DNA from: Methylococcaceae bacterium NSM2-1
GTDB taxonomy: Bacteria; Pseudomonadota; Gammaproteobacteria; Methylococcales; Methylomonadaceae
Assembly (NCBI GenBank): GCA_002256705.1
Contig: NQJI01000038.1
Coordinates: 1-9,085, forward strand
DNA: 9,085 bases
Direction of reading: 5' to 3'
Positions 5,673-9,085 of the stretch are shown one piece after another; position 1 is the first letter of the stretch, and the number at the start of each line of letters is the position of its first letter. The notes beneath the pieces were generated by a model. It searched no databases, was not told where the DNA came from, and was given only the letters and a program-made list of their open reading frames with translations. A program made the translations under genes and the position numbers.

Positions 5673-6512
5673 ATGAATTGGCAAAAAATTATGATTACCA
5701 GGCTTCCATTATTAACAAGCATCGTAGCGGCTGTGGCATTGGCCGGTTGTGCTACCAGCACGGTTAAGGAGACTGCGCAAAGTGATCCCTGGCGAGGCTG
5801 GAATAAAGGCACGCAGTCGTTTAACGACGGCTTCGACAAAAACTTATTAAAACCGGTTGCTAAAGGCTATTTGCACGTTACCACTAACGCCATCGATGAC
5901 GGTGTAACTAATTTTTTCAGCAACATTAACGATATAGGCGTCACCATCAACGATATTTTGCAGTTTAAATTGCTGCAAGGTGGCATGGATTTTAGCCGCT
6001 TTATAATCAATACAACTGCCGGAGTAGCGGGTATTTTTGACTGGGCCAGCAAAATTGACTTGCCTAAACATGATGAAGATTTTGGTCAAACCTTAGGCTT
6101 TTGGGGGATACCATCCGGCCCTTATTTGGTACTGCCATTATTTGGTCCCAGTTCGCCCAGAGATGCCATCGGGCTGCTTGGTGATGCCTTTATGGATCCT
6201 ATAACCTATGTTTCCATCTTTGGCGGTTTTGCAGGTACTGCCGCATCAGCAGGCACCAGTGCCCTGGATGTAACGGATCATCGTGCCGGTGTAATGGCTT
6301 CTGAAAAAGTGCTTGACGAAGCAACCGACGGCAATCGCTACGATTTTATAAAAAACACCTATCTGCAACATCGTGAATATCTCATTTACGATGGCAATCC
6401 GCCGGATGAAGAAGATCCTTTAGACTCTGACGAAAGTGGTAGCGGCGATTCTGATAACACCGGCAACAATTCTCCAACTGAGGGTAAAAAAGGCGATGGT
6501 GCAGCCGAATAA
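5673..6512 (+). CDS. mlaA: MlaA (VacJ) outer-membrane lipoprotein, phospholipid transport
   Basis: MlaA sits in the outer membrane with a porin and passes misplaced outer-leaflet phospholipid to the periplasmic carrier MlaC, preserving membrane asymmetry. This 279-residue protein has a lipoprotein signal peptide ending in LAGC, with lipidated Cys26. The MlaA domain covers about 37-240, with DPWRGWNKGTQSFND near 38-52 and the family block FGQTLGFWGIPSGPYLVLPL at 137-156, followed by FGPSSPRD. The last 40 or so residues form an acidic, low-complexity tail (DEEDPLDSDESGSGDSD) that looks disordered. The ATG at 5673 follows AAGAG. No other mla genes are in the window, and the gene seems transcribed alone. 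No link to nitrogen fixation is evident. Confidence 0.95.
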   Translation: MNWQKIMITRLPLLTSIVAAVALAGCATSTVKETAQSDPWRGWNKGTQSFNDGFDKNLLKPVAKGYLHVTTNAIDDGVTNFFSNINDIGVTINDILQFKLLQGGMDFSRFIINTTAGVAGIFDWASKIDLPKHDEDFGQTLGFWGIPSGPYLVLPLFGPSSPRDAIGLLGDAFMDPITYVSIFGGFAGTAASAGTSALDVTDHRAGVMASEKVLDEATDGNRYDFIKNTYLQHREYLIYDGNPPDEEDPLDSDESGSGDSDNTGNNSPTEGKKGDGAAE

Positions 6513-6554
6513 CTGTGCATATTTTTCGTGCCTGAAATCCTTATCATAGCCCAA

Positions 6555-6671
6555 TGTAGGACGGAATAAGACCTTAGCGTAGCGCGTGGTGGCGTTTCCG
6601 GCTTGCCGTGCAGCCGGGTGTCGTAAACACCAGTTCTCGCTTACGCTCGAACAGTCTTATTCCGGCCTACA
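6555..6671. repeat. 117-bp element with 18-bp terminal inverted repeats (REPIN/MITE-like)
   Basis: The left end TGTAGGACGGAATAAGAC (6555-6572) is the complement of the right end (6654-6671) at 17 of 18 positions. Inside are further imperfect palindromes: AGCGTAGCG against CGCTTACGCT, and GGTGT-CGTAA-ACACC at 6617-6631. It codes for nothing and fills the gap between mlaA and the convergent rhomboid gene, ending 3 bases short of the rhomboid stop. The GGAATAAG palindromes resemble dispersed repeats common in proteobacteria. It may also act as a two-way transcript end. Confidence 0.85.
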
Positions 6672-6674
6672 GGG

Positions 6675-7313
6675 CTACGCACCGCGACTCCCACGAAACA
6701 AAAAGGTCAACACAAAACCCGCCAGAAATCCGCCGATATGTGCCATGTAAGCCACGCCCCCCGTCTGCACTGTGTTGGCAATGGAACCGATGCCGCTAAA
6801 AAACTGCAGAACGATCCAGAATCCAATGGCTATGAGCGCGGGCACTTGAATGACTCGTTGGCCCTGCAATACTCTGACTTTTCCCTGTGGGAACAGCAAA
6901 ATGTAAGCGCCGAGCACCCCCGCAATCGCCCCCGATGCTCCCAAATTCGGCACATCTGATCCGAGGCTAAACGCCAACTGTGCGAAAGTTGCCGCAAGCC
7001 CACAGAGGAGGTAGAAGATTGTGAACTTGATGTGCCCGAAACGGTCTTCCACATTGTCACCGAAGATCCATAAATAAAGCATGTTGCCCCCCAGGTGAGC
7101 CCACCCGGCATGCATGAACATGGAAGTGAAGAGCGTCAGAAAATCACCGAAGGGATTGCCAAGGAAGCGGCTAGGAACGAAAGCCCACTTTGCAATAAAA
7201 GTGTCACCGCTACTCAGTTCCACATAGAAAAACAGGACGTTCAGGGCGATCAAGGCATACGTGACCAGCGGAACAGTTCTGCGAGAGGTATTATCATCAC
7301 CGATTGGGAACAT
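6675..7313 (-). CDS. Rhomboid-family intramembrane serine protease
   Basis: This 212-residue membrane protein of the GlpG/rhomboid superfamily cleaves transmembrane substrates within the inner membrane. It has about six predicted helices. The family motifs are intact: His73 and Asn77 in HLGGNMLYLW, nucleophile Ser127 in GASGAIAG, and catalytic His192 in AHIGGFLAG. An active Ser-His dyad is therefore expected. The amphipathic segment with WAFVPSRFLGNP (43-54) between the first two helices is the usual L1 region. The start is ATG with a strong AAGGAG ribosome binding site. There is no cytoplasmic extension and no GlpE/GlpG context. It points toward mlaA and away from nifB, in its own transcription unit. 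Substrate unknown. Confidence 0.94.
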   Translation of the reverse strand: MFPIGDDNTSRRTVPLVTYALIALNVLFFYVELSSGDTFIAKWAFVPSRFLGNPFGDFLTLFTSMFMHAGWAHLGGNMLYLWIFGDNVEDRFGHIKFTIFYLLCGLAATFAQLAFSLGSDVPNLGASGAIAGVLGAYILLFPQGKVRVLQGQRVIQVPALIAIGFWIVLQFFSGIGSIANTVQTGGVAYMAHIGGFLAGFVLTFLFRGSRGA

Positions 7314-7664
7314 AAGATTTATCTCCTTTTTGTCTGGTTGGATTTGTCACAGCTTCACGTTAAAATGAGTCTGGAATTCTTCAAAGAAAGTGATTTACGC
7401 GCGATCAACATCTATCTGTAATTTAAGGGAAAGTACCCAACTTATTTTTCAAATATTTAGCTATTTTATATTTGGATAGCAAACGATTTATACAAGTACA
7501 AAATGTATCGGTTAATTTTGGCAATGATACAATTCTATTTTAAGCATACTCTAACTCATAGCGTCGATACATTTCGCAATATATCTTATAGCCCTACGCG
7601 GAATATAGTTGATTCAATGGGTATCCTACGAATATCTCACAATATTTCCGCGAAACGTTTTTTT
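7314..7664. other. AT-rich intergenic region between the rhomboid gene and the nifB control region
   Basis: No gene is supported here; the short open frames lack good starts and family resemblance. The rhomboid promoter should lie at its left end on the minus strand, perhaps TTGAAG near 7380 with TAACGT 16 bases further on, but this is weak. A perfect 10-base inverted repeat, AAATGTATCG (7501-7510) and CGATACATTT (7565-7574), brackets 54 bases that contain another GATACA at 7526-7531. Its meaning is unclear. Confidence 0.4.
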
Positions 7665-7680
7665 TGTGCCATACATTACA
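7665..7680. promoter_or_regulatory. NifA upstream activator site, TGT-N10-ACA (nifB distal)
   Basis: The sequence TGTGCCATACATTACA is an exact TGT-N10-ACA match, centred about 132 bases upstream of the predicted nifB start. It lies 33 bases (about three helical turns) from the proximal site. Confidence 0.75.
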
Positions 7681-7697
7681 ACACTTGAAAAAATGAC

Positions 7698-7713
7698 TGT
7701 TGCATTTGCAACA
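7698..7713. promoter_or_regulatory. NifA upstream activator site, TGT-N10-ACA (nifB proximal)
   Basis: The sequence TGTTGCATTTGCAACA is a near-perfect palindrome: seven bases each side around a central TT. It matches the NifA consensus exactly. It is centred about 99 bases upstream of the predicted nifB start and is likely the strongest NifA site in the window. Confidence 0.85.
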
Positions 7714-7747
7714 ATACCACCCATCCACGAAAGACAATAATTATATA

Positions 7748-7760
7748 AATCAATAGTATA
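7748..7760 (+). promoter_or_regulatory. Possible IHF binding site
   Basis: AATCAATAGTATA matches the IHF consensus WATCAA-N4-TTR with one mismatch. It lies in an A/T tract between the NifA sites and the -24 box, where IHF usually bends DNA to bring NifA to sigma-54 polymerase. Such loose matches are common in AT-rich DNA. Confidence 0.4.
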
Positions 7761-7776
7761 AAATAAAATACTGGCG

Positions 7777-7793
7777 TTGGCACGGCCTGTGCT
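7777..7793 (+). promoter_or_regulatory. Sigma-54 (-24/-12) promoter of nifB
   Basis: The sequence TTGGCACGGCCTGTGCT has GG at 7779-7780 and GC at 7791-7792 with a 10-base gap. The -24 box (TTGGCACG) is a perfect consensus. Transcription should start near 7804, 27 bases before the nifB ATG. Confidence 0.93.
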
Positions 7794-7830
7794 TTTACAT
7801 AAAGTAAATGTAACTTACGAGGTCAATACC

Positions 7831-9085
7831 ATGCAATTGCCAGTATTAAACGATGCTCCCGCATCAAAAGGCGGCTGTTCAGCCAGTTCATGCGGTACAA
7901 CCGACAATCAAATGGATTCGCTGCCCGATTCTATCCGGGAAAAGGTGCAGAATCATCCATGCTATTCGGAAGATGCTCATCACTACTTTGCCCGCATGCA
8001 TGTTGCTGTTGCGCCGGCTTGTAATATCCAGTGCCATTATTGTAACCGTAAATATGATTGCAGTAATGAATCACGTCCCGGCGTGGTTTCTGAAGTATTG
8101 ACTCCGGATCAGGCGGTTAAAAAAACTATGGCGGTGGCGGCCAATATTCCGCAAATGACGGTGTTGGGTATTGCCGGTCCGGGCGATCCGTTAGCCAATC
8201 CCGAACGCACCTTTGAAACATTCAGGCGCTTGAGTGAAGAAGCCCCCGATATTAAATTGTGCGTCTCAACGAATGGACTGGCCTTGCCCGATTCGGTAGA
8301 GGAATTGTCCAAGCACAATATCGATCATGTCACTATCACCATTAACTGCGTTGATCCTGAAATAGGCGCGAAAATTTATCCGTGGATTTTCTGGAACAAT
8401 AAACGCATTAAAGGCGTAAAGGGCGCGAAAATCCTGATTGAACAACAGCAAAAAGGCCTGGAAATGCTGATTGCCAAAGGCATTTTGGTTAAGGTCAACT
8501 CGGTGATGATTCCAGGTGTCAACGATCAACATTTGGCGGAAGTCAGTAAAGTCGTTAAATCCAAAGGCGCGTTTTTGCACAATGTGATGCCGCTGATTGC
8601 AGAAGCCGAGCATGGCACTTTCTATGGCGTTATGGGGCAGCGCGGTCCTACGCCCGATGAGTTGCAAGATCTGCAAGATGCTTGTTCCGGCGATATGAAC
8701 ATGATGCGCCATTGTCGCCAATGTCGCGCCGATGCGGTGGGTTTGTTGGGAGAAGATCGGGGTGATGAGTTTACGCTGGATAAGATCGAGGATATGGAAA
8801 TTGATTATCAGGCGGCGATGGAAAAACGCAAGGTGATTCACCAAGCCATACAGGCTGAAATGGACAGCAAGCGTTTGGAAAAAGCCGAAAAGGCACAGCA
8901 ACATAAACAGGAACCCAAGCTTACTACGCGTCCGGTATTGATGGCCGTAGCCACCAGCGGGCAGGGCGTGATTAACATGCACTTTGGTCATGCCAAAGAA
9001 TTCCTGATTTATGAGGCATCGCCGGACGGCGTGCGTTTTATCAGCCATCGCAAAGCCGATCAATATTGCGGCGGTGATACTACTT
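7831..9085 (+). CDS. nifB: NifB, radical-SAM FeMo-cofactor core synthase (3' end missing)
   Basis: NifB fuses two [4Fe-4S] units and inserts carbide to make NifB-co, the precursor of all nitrogenase active-site cofactors. In the window, 418 codons are open to the edge. The radical-SAM motif is C64-x3-C68-x2-C71 (CNIQCHYC). Other family marks are CSASSC near the N-terminus, HPCYSEDAHHYFARMHVAVA, AGPGDPLANP and the MRHCRQCRADAVGLLGED block with extra cluster cysteines. A charged linker follows (about 335-365). A NifX/NafY-like domain then begins near residue 368 (LMAVATSGQGVINMHFGHA), so this is the two-domain NifB; roughly 80 residues are probably missing. The ATG at 7831 has GAGGT 7 bases upstream. 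Control is by NifA and sigma-54. Confidence 0.98.
   Translation, partial: MQLPVLNDAPASKGGCSASSCGTTDNQMDSLPDSIREKVQNHPCYSEDAHHYFARMHVAVAPACNIQCHYCNRKYDCSNESRPGVVSEVLTPDQAVKKTMAVAANIPQMTVLGIAGPGDPLANPERTFETFRRLSEEAPDIKLCVSTNGLALPDSVEELSKHNIDHVTITINCVDPEIGAKIYPWIFWNNKRIKGVKGAKILIEQQQKGLEMLIAKGILVKVNSVMIPGVNDQHLAEVSKVVKSKGAFLHNVMPLIAEAEHGTFYGVMGQRGPTPDELQDLQDACSGDMNMMRHCRQCRADAVGLLGEDRGDEFTLDKIEDMEIDYQAAMEKRKVIHQAIQAEMDSKRLEKAEKAQQHKQEPKLTTRPVLMAVATSGQGVINMHFGHAKEFLIYEASPDGVRFISHRKADQYCGGDTT

Noticed and set aside
7503..7688. Plus-strand 61-residue open frame upstream of nifB
   Set aside because: It overlaps a NifA site, has no ribosome binding site and shows no family resemblance.
8266..9063. 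Long minus-strand open frame (265 residues) opposite nifB
   Set aside because: It is the antisense shadow of nifB, whose plus-strand frame is a clear family match through the window edge.

Overview
The window looks like part of a nitrogen-fixation (nif) region from a moderate-GC gammaproteobacterium. A methanotroph of the Methylococcales type is my best guess. This is inferred from gene content, the Azotobacter-like protein sequences (NifL, NifA, NifB, RnfA) and a base composition far too AT-rich for Azotobacter itself. No taxonomic marker is present.

Layout: the left end holds the start of an rnf operon on the minus strand (rnfA, then rnfB cut by the window edge). Diverging from it is nifL-nifA on the plus strand, with a one-base overlap. 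The rnfA/nifL intergenic region carries three TGT-N10-ACA NifA-type sites flanked on each side by an outward-facing sigma-54 (-24/-12) promoter. The sequence therefore suggests that one NifA-bound hub drives both the electron-supply operon and the regulator's own operon.

Between nifA and nifB lie about 3.5 kb with no obvious nitrogenase role: an 86-residue unknown protein, a stand-alone macro-domain protein of the TARG1/DarG type, the lipoprotein MlaA, and, on the minus strand, a rhomboid intramembrane protease. Three repeat or hairpin elements sit in this stretch: a CACGAAG-rich inverted repeat, paired GC-rich hairpins, and a 117-bp element with 18-bp terminal inverted repeats.

At the right end is nifB, cut by the window edge after 418 codons. 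It has its own textbook sigma-54 promoter, two NifA-type sites and a possible IHF site.

Working model: NifL (redox and nitrogen sensor) restrains NifA. Free NifA with sigma-54 RNA polymerase activates rnf (low-potential electrons for nitrogenase), nifLA itself, and nifB (NifB-co, the FeMo-co precursor). NifA carries GAFSGA in place of the canonical GAFTGA sigma-54 contact loop, which is worth checking.
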